Part shown: positions 1 to 7,712 of the stretch, piece after piece
Layout of the letters: every line of letters begins with the position of its first letter
Numbering within the stretch: position 1 is the first letter of the stretch
Assembly (NCBI RefSeq): GCF_963665445.1
Contig: NZ_OY762276.1
Coordinates: 2,555,501 to 2,619,500 of the forward strand
Reading direction: 5' to 3'
Length of the DNA: 64,000 nucleotides
From: an uncultured Desulfobulbus sp.
GTDB taxonomy: Bacteria; Desulfobacterota; Desulfobulbia; Desulfobulbales; Desulfobulbaceae
Position numbers and translations under genes: made by a program
The notes under the pieces: generated by a model
Database searches by the model: none
What the model saw: only the letters and a program-made list of their open reading frames with translations
Told to the model about the DNA's origin: nothing

Positions 1-252
1 CGACAGCGCCTTGATGCCTGGAACCCGGCTGTCGTCTTCCACGTTCAGCCATTTCTCGAACAGATCCTTGCTCACACCGGCCTTGCCGTTGATCGGCACA
101 CTGTGTCGACGGGCCAGTTCGTTCATCCGGTCCAACACCTGATCGCGCGACAGCCCAGAGGCCTTCACCGCTTGGTTCAAAGCCTCCTTCACATCGCGGA
201 CAACCGTGTGCAGTCCGGAATTGCTGAACATGTTGAGCTGGGTCGGTGGCAA
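1..252 (-). CDS. partial phage-type protein, unknown function
   Basis: Only the first 84 codons are visible; the gene runs off the left edge. I chose a TTG start at 252 because AGGAG lies 8 nt upstream; an ATG at 231 in the same frame is the alternative. The protein is hydrophilic and helical, with a stretch reading SGLSRDQVLDRMNELARR. I do not recognise a named domain. It is transcribed away from the repressor at 577 across a cluster of repeated operator sites, the layout of an early or lytic gene facing a phage repressor. Its function is unknown; the phage link is inferred from context. Confidence 0.6.
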   Translation of the reverse strand, partial: MPPTQLNMFSNSGLHTVVRDVKEALNQAVKASGLSRDQVLDRMNELARRHSVPINGKAGVSKDLFEKWLNVEDDSRVPGIKALS

Positions 253-415
253 AAGTCGTGCTCCTGTCCGCCTCTATGGCACTGGATGTCCTATTTTGGG
301 CGATACGCGGACGTTGAAAAATAGGGTCTGCCCTGATACGATGCAGATTAGAAACGTGGGTTTCCTGTTATCAACAAAATCGCCGAAAAATGATTCATTG
401 TCAAGATGAATAATG

Positions 416-550
416 ACGCACAGCTTAATTTTCGGCTATCTGGTTTCTCCACGTTCAAATGTATCTAATTTCACTTGGAAAAATGCAAAGCTGTGCGGTT
501 AGCATAAACGCACAGCTTTACGCACAGCTTTCGAAAAATAAGCTGTGCGT
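416..550. promoter_or_regulatory. five-copy operator cluster between divergent phage-type genes
   Basis: The 11-bp word ACGCACAGCTT occurs at 416-426, 508-518 and 520-530, and its complement AAGCTGTGCGT at 540-550 with a one-base variant at 488-498. The copies lie between a leftward gene (start 252) and the rightward repressor (start 577), the last one ending 26 bp before the repressor ATG. This is the expected arrangement for an autoregulated repressor binding cooperatively to half-sites in both orientations. That the 577 product is the binder is inferred. Confidence 0.75.
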
Positions 551-576
551 CAAAAATGATCTATCAGGAATGAATA

Positions 577-1047
577 ATGACTCTCGGGGGAAGAATAAGG
601 CTTGTCAGAAATGGTTTATCGCAGAAAGAATTTAGCGATAAATTTGGCGTGGCAGTCTCTACGCTTAGAAGATACGAGACGGATATTGTTCCGCCTGGAG
701 CTGATTTCTTGTTGGCAATTTGCGATTGCTACAAGGTGTCCTCGTCATGGTTGCTTGCTGGCGAAGGTCCAATGCGCAAGGACCAAGCAGCTGAAAATGA
801 ATCCATGCCAGTGAAGGAAGAAGCCGAAAGGCAGTTAAGGGGAAATACGCCAGGTCGCTGTAATGTCTGCATTATTGAAGATCCAATAATAACCGATCTT
901 AAACTTTGGCTAAATGAGATAGTCAGTAAGGATCCAGACAGCTTGGCATGGTTTAGAGTTGAGCTTCAGGATAAATTGCCTAAATTCAAGGCGTGGAGGG
1001 AAAAAAAACGAACGGCCGATACCTTTGAGGATTACAAGTTAGCATAA
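577..1047 (+). CDS. XRE-family phage-type repressor
   Basis: A 156-aa protein whose first ~65 residues form a helix-turn-helix (LSQKEFSDKFGVAVSTLRRYE). The motif SSWLLAGEGP after it is typical of phage CI-like repressors. No S24 peptidase domain with a Ser/Lys dyad is visible in the C-terminal half, so cleavage-based induction is not expected. AGGA lies 7 nt before the ATG. It probably binds the repeated sites at 416-550 and controls itself and the leftward gene. It could be a lysogeny repressor of a prophage lying mainly left of the window, or a stranded remnant. Confidence 0.8.
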   Translation: MTLGGRIRLVRNGLSQKEFSDKFGVAVSTLRRYETDIVPPGADFLLAICDCYKVSSSWLLAGEGPMRKDQAAENESMPVKEEAERQLRGNTPGRCNVCIIEDPIITDLKLWLNEIVSKDPDSLAWFRVELQDKLPKFKAWREKKRTADTFEDYKLA

Positions 1048-1494
1048 ACTAAAATTATTTATATAGCATAAAGTTCTAAGCGGGCCAATAAAATATTCCC
1101 GCCCATTTTGTGGTATTATTTACTCGTTTCAATTTTCTCGATTTACGTGCAAAAAACGTCTGAGATTTGCCTAAAATCGAAAAGTTTCTTGTTTTAGAAA
1201 TTTGTCCGAAAAAAAAATTCAAAAGCCACAATCACCAAGGCCCATGAAATCCTGAACCGCCCGCAATCGCCCGATATTCAAGGGCCGATCCCATATTGCC
1301 ACGTATCAACCCGGTATAACCCGGATCCCACCAGAACCAGCAGGAAAGTTTCTACGTTTATGTATCTCCCTATAATAGACAACGATATACAACGATTAAA
1401 ACTGAGCGCAACCTCAAATTATATTGAATAATAACGGGATATTAAGAAGAGAAATCGGCTAAAAGCATTGAGAATACAGGATTACGCACAAAAA
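1048..1494. other. gene-free stretch
   Basis: About 450 bp without a convincing gene on either strand. The first part is AT-rich. A weak hairpin (GCGGG at 1080-1084 pairing with CCCGC at 1098-1102, followed by a short T-rich stretch) could terminate the repressor transcript. The rest shows no repeat or coding pattern I can support. Confidence 0.5.
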
Positions 1495-1530
1495 AAGGGG
1501 TTAGACGCTCTAAAAAGCATCTAACCCCTT
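1495..1530 (-). terminator. rho-independent terminator downstream of the tRNA-Pro fragment
   Basis: AAGGGGTTAGA (1495-1505) pairs perfectly with TCTAACCCCTT (1520-1530). On the minus strand the hairpin is followed by a run of U from the A-tract at 1490-1496. It sits 9 bp past the 3' CCA end of the tRNA fragment, as for a native tRNA terminator. Confidence 0.8.
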
Positions 1531-1538
1531 GATATTAC

Positions 1539-1586
1539 TGGTCGGAACGAGAGGATTTGAACCTCCGGCCCCCTGAACCCCATTCA
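1539..1586 (-). tRNA. 3' half of tRNA-Pro(GGG), likely island attachment remnant
   Basis: Read on the minus strand this is the anticodon loop (T33, anticodon GGG), the variable region, an intact T-arm (GGAGG TTCAAAT CCTCT), the 3' acceptor strand CGTTCCG, a discriminator A and encoded CCA. The D-arm, 5' acceptor strand and 5' anticodon stem are absent; the sequence becomes unrelated AT-rich DNA at about 1587. A tRNA 3' half kept with its own terminator is the classical mark of a tyrosine-integrase attachment site. For a minus-strand tRNA the island would lie to the right, with the intact tRNA at its far end. Neither an integrase nor the intact tRNA is in the window. Confidence 0.75.
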
Positions 1587-1869
1587 CATTTTAAATCAAT
1601 AAAATTATATATTTATTTAATTAATGTGTAAAAATTTGTGTAATCTTTTACATTGGGGCCAGCGATCTACTTTCCATCCAAAATCATCGGCGTAAAAGTC
1701 GACACAATCAGCGGTTGAAACCCAACCACTGACCTCTTTTTTCTTCCTTTTCTTTTTTCCTCCTTAAAACCTGATGTATATCAGGTGGATTTTCTTCTAT
1801 TTTTTCCTTTGTAGTTTCTTTGTATTCTTGCTGTTCGGCAAGCACGTCTCTCAACACATGGAGGTGCAA

Positions 1870-2307
1870 ATGAAACGGGCCACCTTTCGCTGCGCCTGTT
1901 GCAGGCGGATTCTGCCAAGAAACTCCAAAGTGAAAAATCAACGATACTGCGGTGATAAAGCGTGTCAGCGGGCGAGAAAACGCAAGTGGCAACGAGAAAA
2001 GCTGGAAGCGGATCCCGATCACCGGGCCAACAAACGAGAGAGTCAACGGGCCTGGCAAAATAAAAATCCTACTTATTGGCAGGAGTATCGCCGGAGAAAT
2101 CCCGATTCCGGTGAACGTAACCGTCGGCTGCAGCGGTTACGAGACAGGACGAAACGTCAGGGAGCCGGGAACGATCTTGCAAAGAAGGACACGTCAACGC
2201 GGCTTTTCAACGATACATCAATAATTTATTACATTTCATCCAACATGGGGAATCTTGCAAAGATGGACGCGTTGCCCGTAAAAATCATCCCTATTACAGC
2301 AGGATAG
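1870..2307 (+). CDS. IS21-associated cysteine-rich (zinc-finger-like) protein
   Basis: The ATG at 1870 is chosen because GGAGG lies 5 nt upstream. About 145 aa. The N-terminal part has a CxxC (CACC) followed by YCGDKACQ, so a four-cysteine metal site is likely, and then a very basic Arg/Lys-rich helical region suited to nucleic-acid binding. The C-terminal tail is encoded over the direct repeats at 2174-2268 and contains the repeated word LAKKD/LAKMD, so it may be a by-product of those DNA sites. A protein of similar layout is the first gene of element B (48268-48660). The role, perhaps target choice or regulation, is unknown. Confidence 0.65.
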   Translation: MKRATFRCACCRRILPRNSKVKNQRYCGDKACQRARKRKWQREKLEADPDHRANKRESQRAWQNKNPTYWQEYRRRNPDSGERNRRLQRLRDRTKRQGAGNDLAKKDTSTRLFNDTSIIYYISSNMGNLAKMDALPVKIIPITAG

Positions 2308-2328
2308 CCACATCTTGCAAAGAAGGAC
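2174..2328 (+). repeat. three 17-bp direct repeats upstream of the winged-helix gene
   Basis: ATCTTGCAAAGAAGGAC occurs at 2174-2190 and 2312-2328, with one mismatch at 2252-2268. Start-to-start spacings are 78 and 60 bp. The copies overlap the end of the cysteine-rich gene and lead into the 2382 gene. They resemble iteron or operator sites; a similar set precedes the regulator of element B. Confidence 0.7.
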
Positions 2329-2381
2329 TCGATGGCCTCAGGTCTTTCGATGCGCTACCGTGCTCAAGAAAGGAGGTCTTT

Positions 2382-2786
2382 ATGAGAAACGCACTGCTTC
2401 CCCAACGAGTACGAACGATCAACGGCAGCTTCGCTTATATCGAACACCGGTTCCTGCGCCACGGCTTCTGGGCCAGTCTCGCTCATCATGAACTGCTCCT
2501 CTATTTCTTCCTGGTCATGGTCGCCGATAGACAGGGGCTGTCGTTTTATGCCTACGACAAGATTTGCTCTCTGCTTGCCATCAGCCTGGATGAGTACATC
2601 CTGGCCCGCGACAGTCTTATCAGCAAAGACCTGCTGGCCTTTGACGGCACTTTTTTCCAGGTCCTGTCCCTGCCTGGGGAAGCAGTCCGTAACACCAAGT
2701 TGCTCCGGGCGCCTGAAGATATGCAGCGAAAAGATCCGGCAACCATTGACCGGCTTATCCGGCACAGTATGGAGATGGGCAGATGA
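2382..2786 (+). CDS. IS21-associated winged-helix-like protein
   Basis: 134 aa with a strong ribosome site (AAAGGAGGT, 4 nt before ATG). The middle part (YAYDKICSLLAISLDEYILA, then a short beta-like stretch LAFDGTFFQVLSL) looks like a winged helix-turn-helix as found in replication initiators and regulators. It overlaps istA by 4 nt (ATGA), so translation is probably coupled to the transposase. Together with the repeats just upstream it suggests an element-encoded regulator. I cannot name the family with certainty. Confidence 0.6.
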   Translation: MRNALLPQRVRTINGSFAYIEHRFLRHGFWASLAHHELLLYFFLVMVADRQGLSFYAYDKICSLLAISLDEYILARDSLISKDLLAFDGTFFQVLSLPGEAVRNTKLLRAPEDMQRKDPATIDRLIRHSMEMGR

Positions 2787-4255
2787 TCGGCAGGCGAACG
2801 GTTCTGGAAATTGTGGAGCTCAAGGAACAGGGATTTTCTATCCGCAGTATTGCCAGGCAGTTACAGTTGAATCGCGAGACCGTGGCAAAATACCTCGCCG
2901 ACGATACGCCGAAGCGGACCAAGGTTAAAAAAGCGTCCAAGCTGGATCCCTACAGAGAGATGATTGCCGAGATGGTTGCACGCTGTCCGGACATAAAGGC
3001 GCCGGTGGTGCTGCAGAGAATCAGTAGTAAGGGGTTCAACGGTGAAATCACTATAGTGCGGGACCTGCTCAGACGATTGCGTGGTCAGCGATCTCAGCGC
3101 CAACCTTTTATCCGTTTTGAGTCGGAACCGGGCGAGCAAATCCAGATCGATTGGGGCCACTTTTCCGGCCTTTCCTATGGTGAGAGCAGCAGGAAACTCT
3201 ATGCGCTTGCCGTGCTGGAAGGCTACAGCCGCATGCTCTACGTTTATTTTACCCACAGTCAGCAACAGGAGTCGCTGCATCAGGGATTGCTGGAAGCATT
3301 CAGGTATTTCGGCGGGACGCCGAAAGAAATCGTGGTCGACAACATGCTCACCGCAGTGACGGAGCGGGTGGGTTCGATCATCCGTTTCAATGACGCCTTT
3401 CTCGAATTTATCGGCAATTTCGGCATCCGGCCCCATGCCTGTAGCATCCGGGCGCCCCATGAAAAAGGCAAGGTGGAGAATGCCATCAAATACATCCGTA
3501 CCAACTTCTGGCCCCTGCGGGAGATAACCAGCCTCGACCAGGCCCAGGAGCAGGTGCGGCACTGGCTGGACACCGTGGCCAACGTCAGAAAGCACGCCAC
3601 CACCGGCCAGCGCCCCATAGACCGGCTGCAGGGGTTGCAACCGCTGCCCGACCCACTACCGGACTGCCGGCAGGTCTGTGCGCTTCAGGTCCACAAGGAC
3701 TTTGGAGTACGTTTCGATGCCAACGTCTATTCCGTACCGCCATGGGCCGTTGGTAAACAGGTTGTTCTCAAGGCTGACAACCAACGAGTCTCCATCTACC
3801 TCAAAGACAAAATGATCGCCTGCCATTGCCGGTGCTGGCAGCGGAGACAGCGCCTGGAGCTACCAGGCCACCGGGAACAGGTACAGAAAATCAAGAAGAG
3901 AACGCTTCGCGATCGACAGGTGATGATTTTCCTCTCTCTGGGAGAAATCGCGCTGCGGTATCTCAACCAGCTGACCGATCTTCGGCTCCCGATCAAAAAG
4001 AATATCGTCGCCCTATTGCTGCTGGGGGATGAATACGGCGAGTCCGCGCTGCGCTATGGACTGGAAAAATCATTGGAGAAAAAGGCTATCGGCGCCGACT
4101 ATGTCCGCAACATCCTCTACCAGGAGATGACACCGGTCAATGATCACCCGCCGGTACGGCTTGACCAGGAGAACCTCAATGACATCAGGCTCACAACTCC
4201 GTCTTTGGCCGAGTACGACGCCATTGCCCTTAAAAGGAGATCCGGCAATGGTTAA
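2783..4255 (+). CDS. istA: IS21-family transposase IstA
   Basis: 490 aa, normal family length. An N-terminal helix-turn-helix (GFSIRSIARQLQLNRETVAK) precedes an rve/DDE core with D in QIDWGH, D in VVDNM and E in KGKVENA; a beta-rich C-terminal domain follows. It performs strand cleavage and transfer of the element ends together with the IstB ATPase. It overlaps both its upstream accessory gene (4 nt) and istB (8 nt). Nothing in the frame suggests inactivation. Confidence 0.93.
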   Translation: MIGRRTVLEIVELKEQGFSIRSIARQLQLNRETVAKYLADDTPKRTKVKKASKLDPYREMIAEMVARCPDIKAPVVLQRISSKGFNGEITIVRDLLRRLRGQRSQRQPFIRFESEPGEQIQIDWGHFSGLSYGESSRKLYALAVLEGYSRMLYVYFTHSQQQESLHQGLLEAFRYFGGTPKEIVVDNMLTAVTERVGSIIRFNDAFLEFIGNFGIRPHACSIRAPHEKGKVENAIKYIRTNFWPLREITSLDQAQEQVRHWLDTVANVRKHATTGQRPIDRLQGLQPLPDPLPDCRQVCALQVHKDFGVRFDANVYSVPPWAVGKQVVLKADNQRVSIYLKDKMIACHCRCWQRRQRLELPGHREQVQKIKKRTLRDRQVMIFLSLGEIALRYLNQLTDLRLPIKKNIVALLLLGDEYGESALRYGLEKSLEKKAIGADYVRNILYQEMTPVNDHPPVRLDQENLNDIRLTTPSLAEYDAIALKRRSGNG

Positions 4256-4976
4256 AGAGATCCAGGGGAAGTTCAAGGCATTGCGCCTTAAACACTGCGC
4301 GGAAAACATAGAATCCATCCTGGAGCAGGGGAAACAGAAAAACCTCTCTGCCCTGCAGGCGATGCATCGCCTGCTCGACCTGGAGCTCGAGCAGCGTCGT
4401 CGGGCAAGAATTATGCTGTGCTTCAAACAGTCGAAACTGCCGGAGCAGCCGACCATCGATCAGTTTGATTTCAACTTTCATTCATCACGCAGTCAGCACA
4501 AAACAACCATTCTTGGGCTGCTGGATCTTGAATTTATCCGCCGTAAAATGGACGTCATCCTCATCGGCAATCCTGGCGTGGGGAAAAGTCTCCTGGCAAA
4601 GACCATTGCCTATGGAGCCACCCAGGACGGCATCAAAACGCTTTTCACTTCGGCAATGGATATGATCAACCAGCTGGTCGCCGCTCAGGACAATCGAACC
4701 CTTTTAAGCAAACTCAAAACATACCAAAGTCCGGATCTGCTTGTGATAGATGAGATCGGGTATCTACCGCTTGGCCAACAGGGCTCAAACTTATTTTTCC
4801 AAGTTATCAGTGCTCGGCATAAACAGAAGTCGACCATCATAACGACCAATTTGCCCTTTGCACAATGGGGAAACATCTTTGATAACACCACTGTTGCCAC
4901 GGCGATTGCCGACCGACTCGTCTACAACTCGGAGATCCTTGTCATGGAGGGAAAAAGCTATCGAAAAAGGGCATAA
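4248..4976 (+). CDS. istB: IS21-family helper ATPase IstB
   Basis: 242 aa from the ATG at 4248, preceded by AAAAGGAGA and overlapping the end of istA. A DnaC/DnaA-like AAA+ ATPase: Walker A GNPGVGKS, Walker B LLVIDEIGYL, sensor I as TTNLPF. IstB oligomerises on target DNA and recruits and stimulates IstA. Intact, so with istA the element could be active if the ends are functional. Confidence 0.93.
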   Translation: MVKEIQGKFKALRLKHCAENIESILEQGKQKNLSALQAMHRLLDLELEQRRRARIMLCFKQSKLPEQPTIDQFDFNFHSSRSQHKTTILGLLDLEFIRRKMDVILIGNPGVGKSLLAKTIAYGATQDGIKTLFTSAMDMINQLVAAQDNRTLLSKLKTYQSPDLLVIDEIGYLPLGQQGSNLFFQVISARHKQKSTIITTNLPFAQWGNIFDNTTVATAIADRLVYNSEILVMEGKSYRKRA

Positions 4977-5243
4977 TCGGCAAAAACACAATCAGACAAG
5001 ACAATCGAGGAGGTGCGTTTTCGCATTATTCCGAGACGCAGTGGTCCGCCTTACCCTCAAAGTGGCTGGTTTTTATCCGTTGATTTTGGCTGGTTTTCAA
5101 ACCGCTGATTACATTACATCTCAAAAGAAGCTAATTTGACGAGCATCAAGGACAAAATTATTGAAAATCGATATTCACCTTACCCGTCCCCGCATTTTGA
5201 TTGCAACCAAATCTTTCAGCACCAACATCATAGCCATTGACTT

Positions 5244-5263
5244 TGTTATCATCCATGATAACA
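5244..5263. promoter_or_regulatory. operator dyad before the HigB/HigA-like pair
   Basis: TGTTATCAT and ATGATAACA form perfect 9-bp arms around a 2-bp centre, ending 7 bp before the toxin ATG. A dyad overlapping the start of a toxin-first operon is the usual target of its HTH antitoxin; binding by the 5591 product is inferred. Confidence 0.65.
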
Positions 5264-5270
5264 TTTAACC

Positions 5271-5594
5271 ATGAACTGGCACATAACTTTTTACAACGAC
5301 AAGGTCGAACAGGCCACGCTATCATTTCCTGCGGGGATTTTAGCCAACTTTCTTCACATAGCTGAGATGATAGAGGAATTTGGTCCGGCACTTGGTTTGC
5401 CATATACCAAGTCGGTAGGTGATGGGCTATTTGAGATACGAGCAAAAGGAAAGGAAGGTATTGGAAGATCCTTTTTCTGTACCGTAAAGGGCAAAGAGGT
5501 CATTATCCTCCACTCGTTCATTAAAAAAACTCAAAAAACACCAAAAAAGGAATTAGCAACCGCCAGGAAAAGATTAAAAGAGGTGAAATCATGA
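5271..5594 (+). CDS. HigB/RelE-type toxin (phage Gp49-like)
   Basis: 107 aa. It starts with the WHITFYND-type strand of this family and contains GLPYTKSVGDGLFEIR and a C-terminal IILHSFIKKTQKTPKKE, both hallmarks of DUF891/HigB-2 mRNA interferases. The toxin gene comes first and overlaps the antitoxin by 4 nt, as in higBA operons. The ATG lies just after an operator dyad and has little ribosome-site sequence, consistent with low translation. Expected to cut mRNA on ribosomes when the antitoxin is lost. Confidence 0.85.
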   Translation: MNWHITFYNDKVEQATLSFPAGILANFLHIAEMIEEFGPALGLPYTKSVGDGLFEIRAKGKEGIGRSFFCTVKGKEVIILHSFIKKTQKTPKKELATARKRLKEVKS

Positions 5595-5881
5595 GGACAT
5601 CACTTAAAGATTTCAAAAAGAAAGCATTGCAAAACCCCGAAGTCAAAAGTGAATACGATCGCTTATCTTCCGCCTATGAATTGAGGAAGCAGCTCATAAA
5701 AATTCGTAAAGATGCGGGTTTCACGCAGGAGGAACTGGCTGAACTTCTCAACACGAAAAAAAGTAATATTTCTCGGCTTGAGAATGTGAATTCCAAAATT
5801 TCTCCAAAACTCTCTACCATCGAGGACTATGCACGGGCAGTTGGTTATAAGCTTGAAATTAATTTTGTCCCACAAATATAA
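5591..5881 (+). CDS. HigA-type HTH antitoxin
   Basis: 96 aa. The N-terminal ~35 residues are the variable toxin-binding part (the family often has KKALQNPEVKSEYD, as here). An XRE HTH follows (FTQEELAELLNTKKSNISRLE). It overlaps the toxin gene by 4 nt and should neutralise it and repress the operon through the dyad at 5244-5263. Confidence 0.87.
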   Translation: MRTSLKDFKKKALQNPEVKSEYDRLSSAYELRKQLIKIRKDAGFTQEELAELLNTKKSNISRLENVNSKISPKLSTIEDYARAVGYKLEINFVPQI

Positions 5882-5913
5882 GATATTGCATCACGAATGA
5901 GCTCAGCGTTCGC

Positions 5914-6001
5914 ATGTCTGATGATATCGAAATTCTAAAAACGCGACTTCAAGAGGCATTAACTGAGATAGATAAACTGCGTCAAAAGAACACAGAACTA
6001 A
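5914..6001 (+). pseudogene. N-terminal coiled-coil fragment of a gene cut by IS5
   Basis: An open frame from ATG 5914 encodes MSDDIEILKTRLQEALTEI and continues DKLRQKNTEL, a clear heptad coiled coil, then stops inside the IS5 left end. This kind of N-terminus occurs in large helicase or primase-type proteins, but the fragment is too short to name. No continuation of the frame is seen right of the IS (after 6933), so the rest was deleted. Confidence 0.45.
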
Positions 6002-6933
6002 GTGCTTATCTATAAATAACCATGACTTTGTTCAAGGCAATCATCGCTGCCGCCAATGTGTTGAGCGCAATATATGAGAGATCCGTCTTCTCATATCGTG
6101 GTATCAATTTGCGAAACCGGTTGAACCATGAATGCGCCAATTCGACGACCCACCGCCGTGCCTTGAACGATGGATCCTTTTCGATCAACTTTTTTCTTCG
6201 CCTCGTGGTCGAATGTGGGGGATGAATCCATTGGACATTACGGTATCCTCCTTCCCCACATATGCTGCATCAAGACAAAGATTTTGCAGAGTAGCCTTTT
6301 GCTCTGGTGCGGCCACTCTGCTTTTCAGCAAAGAGTCAAGAGAGACGCTATCATGCCGATTGGCTCCGCTGACGACGAGTGACAAAGGGACGCCATTCTC
6401 GTCGACCAGTATATGTCGCTTCGTCCCATTTTTTTCCCCGATCGGTCGGGTTAGGCCCGATAGATTCTTCCGCCAACGGCGCCTCGATGTTAGACCCGTC
6501 GGCAGACTCCCAGAGCCAGGCGATACCTTCCATGGCATCGTATTCAGCCAATCCGCGCTGCCATATGCGACGAAATACTCCGTCCCTGGCCCATTGCTGA
6601 AATTTTCGATGAACCATCGCAGAACTGACTCCTTCAAATTTCTCTCGCGGCAAGGCGTTCCAAATGATTCCTGTCCTCAGAACGTACACTATCGCGGAGA
6701 AAAAAAGTCGGTTCGAATACTTTGGCTTCCGGCCACCGCCCGGCTTGCGGGCATACTCTTTTCCAGTTTCGCGAGGATCTGTAGGGATCAACGGTTCAAC
6801 GAGCCCCCAGAATGCATCCGAAATTTCCCAGGTTTTGATTCTTGCCATTCAAATCTCCGTTGTTGCAAAGGTTTCAACGGAAATTCAGCTCGCGGATCAA
6901 AAAAATACGAACAATTTATTTATTGATAAGCTC
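6002..6933 (-). mobile_element. degenerate IS5-family element
   Basis: Terminal inverted repeats of about 18 bp match with two mismatches: GTGCTTATCTATAAATAA from 6002 and, on the other strand, GAGCTTATCAATAAATAA from 6933. Flanks are CTAA on the left and TTAA on the right, close to the YTAR target of the IS5 group but not identical. The transposase inside is frameshifted. Confidence 0.75.
6006..6848 (-). pseudogene. IS5-family transposase, two frame changes
   Basis: The start at 6848 (MARIKTWEISDAFWGLVEPL, preceded by GGAG) opens a classical IS5/IS427-type transposase. The first frame change lies at a run of seven A on the minus strand (near 6430-6437) and joins GPNPTDRGK to NGTKRHILVDENG; this may be a normal programmed shift of the group. 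A second break near 6190, in a run of six A where seven are needed, separates RPRGEEK from IEKDPSFKARRWVVELAHSW. The second break looks like decay and probably inactivates the protein. The last exon-like part (FNRFRKLIPRYEKTDLSY) carries the usual C-terminal signature. Confidence 0.85.
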
Positions 6934-7365
6934 TTAAGCAGGCCCTAAACTGTCCAGTTCGCAAATTATCGAAAATGAAGACAATTCACGAATAAACTTT
7001 TAGCAGTGAGTTGGAAGCAGAATGGATGTCCGGTAACCAATGATCTGATTAATACCCCACCAATACACTCAATGGCCGAATGAGAACGGTCAGGGCGAGT
7101 AGAATGGATTTCATTTTTTCATCATGTTTTCTCTGTCATGGTGAAAATAAGAAGCGTTTTATGGATCGGTGCCTGCCTCAACCGTCTATACGCCTCCAGC
7201 ATAGGTCAGAGAGGAAGTGTGCGGGATCTCTTTGTTTTTAATGAAGCATCTCTTAATTCGTGATGGATTTCCTACTGGGCCATCTCGTGTGCCGACTTCT
7301 CACCGCCATTGCACACAGTCTTTCAGGACCCAAGACCCAAATAATCGCAACTTACTTTCTTGTTA
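6934..7365. other. gene-poor stretch downstream of an orphan sigma-54 promoter
   Basis: No substantial gene. On the minus strand a 21-codon frame (7114 to 7049, starting MKSILLALTVLIRPL) resembles a signal-peptide start and could be the stump of the gene once driven by the promoter at 7366-7381. Confidence in that short frame is low. Confidence 0.3.
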
Positions 7366-7504
7366 AACAATATCCGCGCCAGCACTGCGCATGATTAAAT
7401 TTTATCAATTTTGCTGAAACAAAACAATGATTTATTAAAAATAACGTAAATAAGGGGGGGCATTAAAGGCCGGGGAAAATCGTTGCGCGCAACGAAAGTG
7501 TTGA
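7366..7504 (-). promoter_or_regulatory. sigma-54-type promoter with GTTGC enhancer, orphaned
   Basis: On the minus strand TGGCGC-N5-TTGTT (7381-7366) approximates the -24/-12 consensus TGGCAC-N5-TTGCW. The enhancer-like site starts at 7482, 101 bp upstream: a palindrome CGTTGCGCGCAACG followed by AAAGTGTTGA. The site is nearly identical to one upstream of the SPFH-ftsH operon (26777-26799). The gene it should drive is missing; IS5 lies downstream and IS1182 upstream. Confidence 0.55.
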
Positions 7505-7712
7505 GAGTGCTTTCGGGATTGCAAGCAACACTAAATAGGCACGGCAAAGGAATAGATATCCCAAGTAGCCGTGCAGGGCTGTGAAGAGGCTAAAAAAAAA
7601 TTGCCCTATTGAGCCTGTCGCAGAACCAGTGCAGTGAACTGCAAAATATGTTATTGAATTATCATCAAATATTAATGATTTATCCTTTCTAGATCAGTGG
7701 CAGGAAATCCGT

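Larger units (their letters stand above)
1706..5110 (+). mobile_element. IS21-type element A with two accessory genes
   Basis: The left end (from 1706, AATCAGCGGTTGAAACCCA) and the inverted right end (to 5110, AATCAGCGGTTTGAAAACCA) match over about 20 bp with few differences. The right end carries a second subterminal copy of AAAACCAGCC. Inside, all on the plus strand, are a zinc-finger-like gene, a winged-helix gene, istA and istB, closely packed or overlapping. No clear target duplication was seen, so the exact ends could shift by a few bases. Gene order parallels element B at 44641-48827. Confidence 0.75.

Noticed and set aside
1-1047. A complete Mu-like prophage
   Set aside because: Only a repressor, operators and one partial gene are visible; no transposase A/B or phage end could be identified.
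2174-2328. CRISPR-like spaced repeats (also 48180-48370)
   Set aside because: Only three or four copies, unequal spacing, partly inside a gene, no cas genes.
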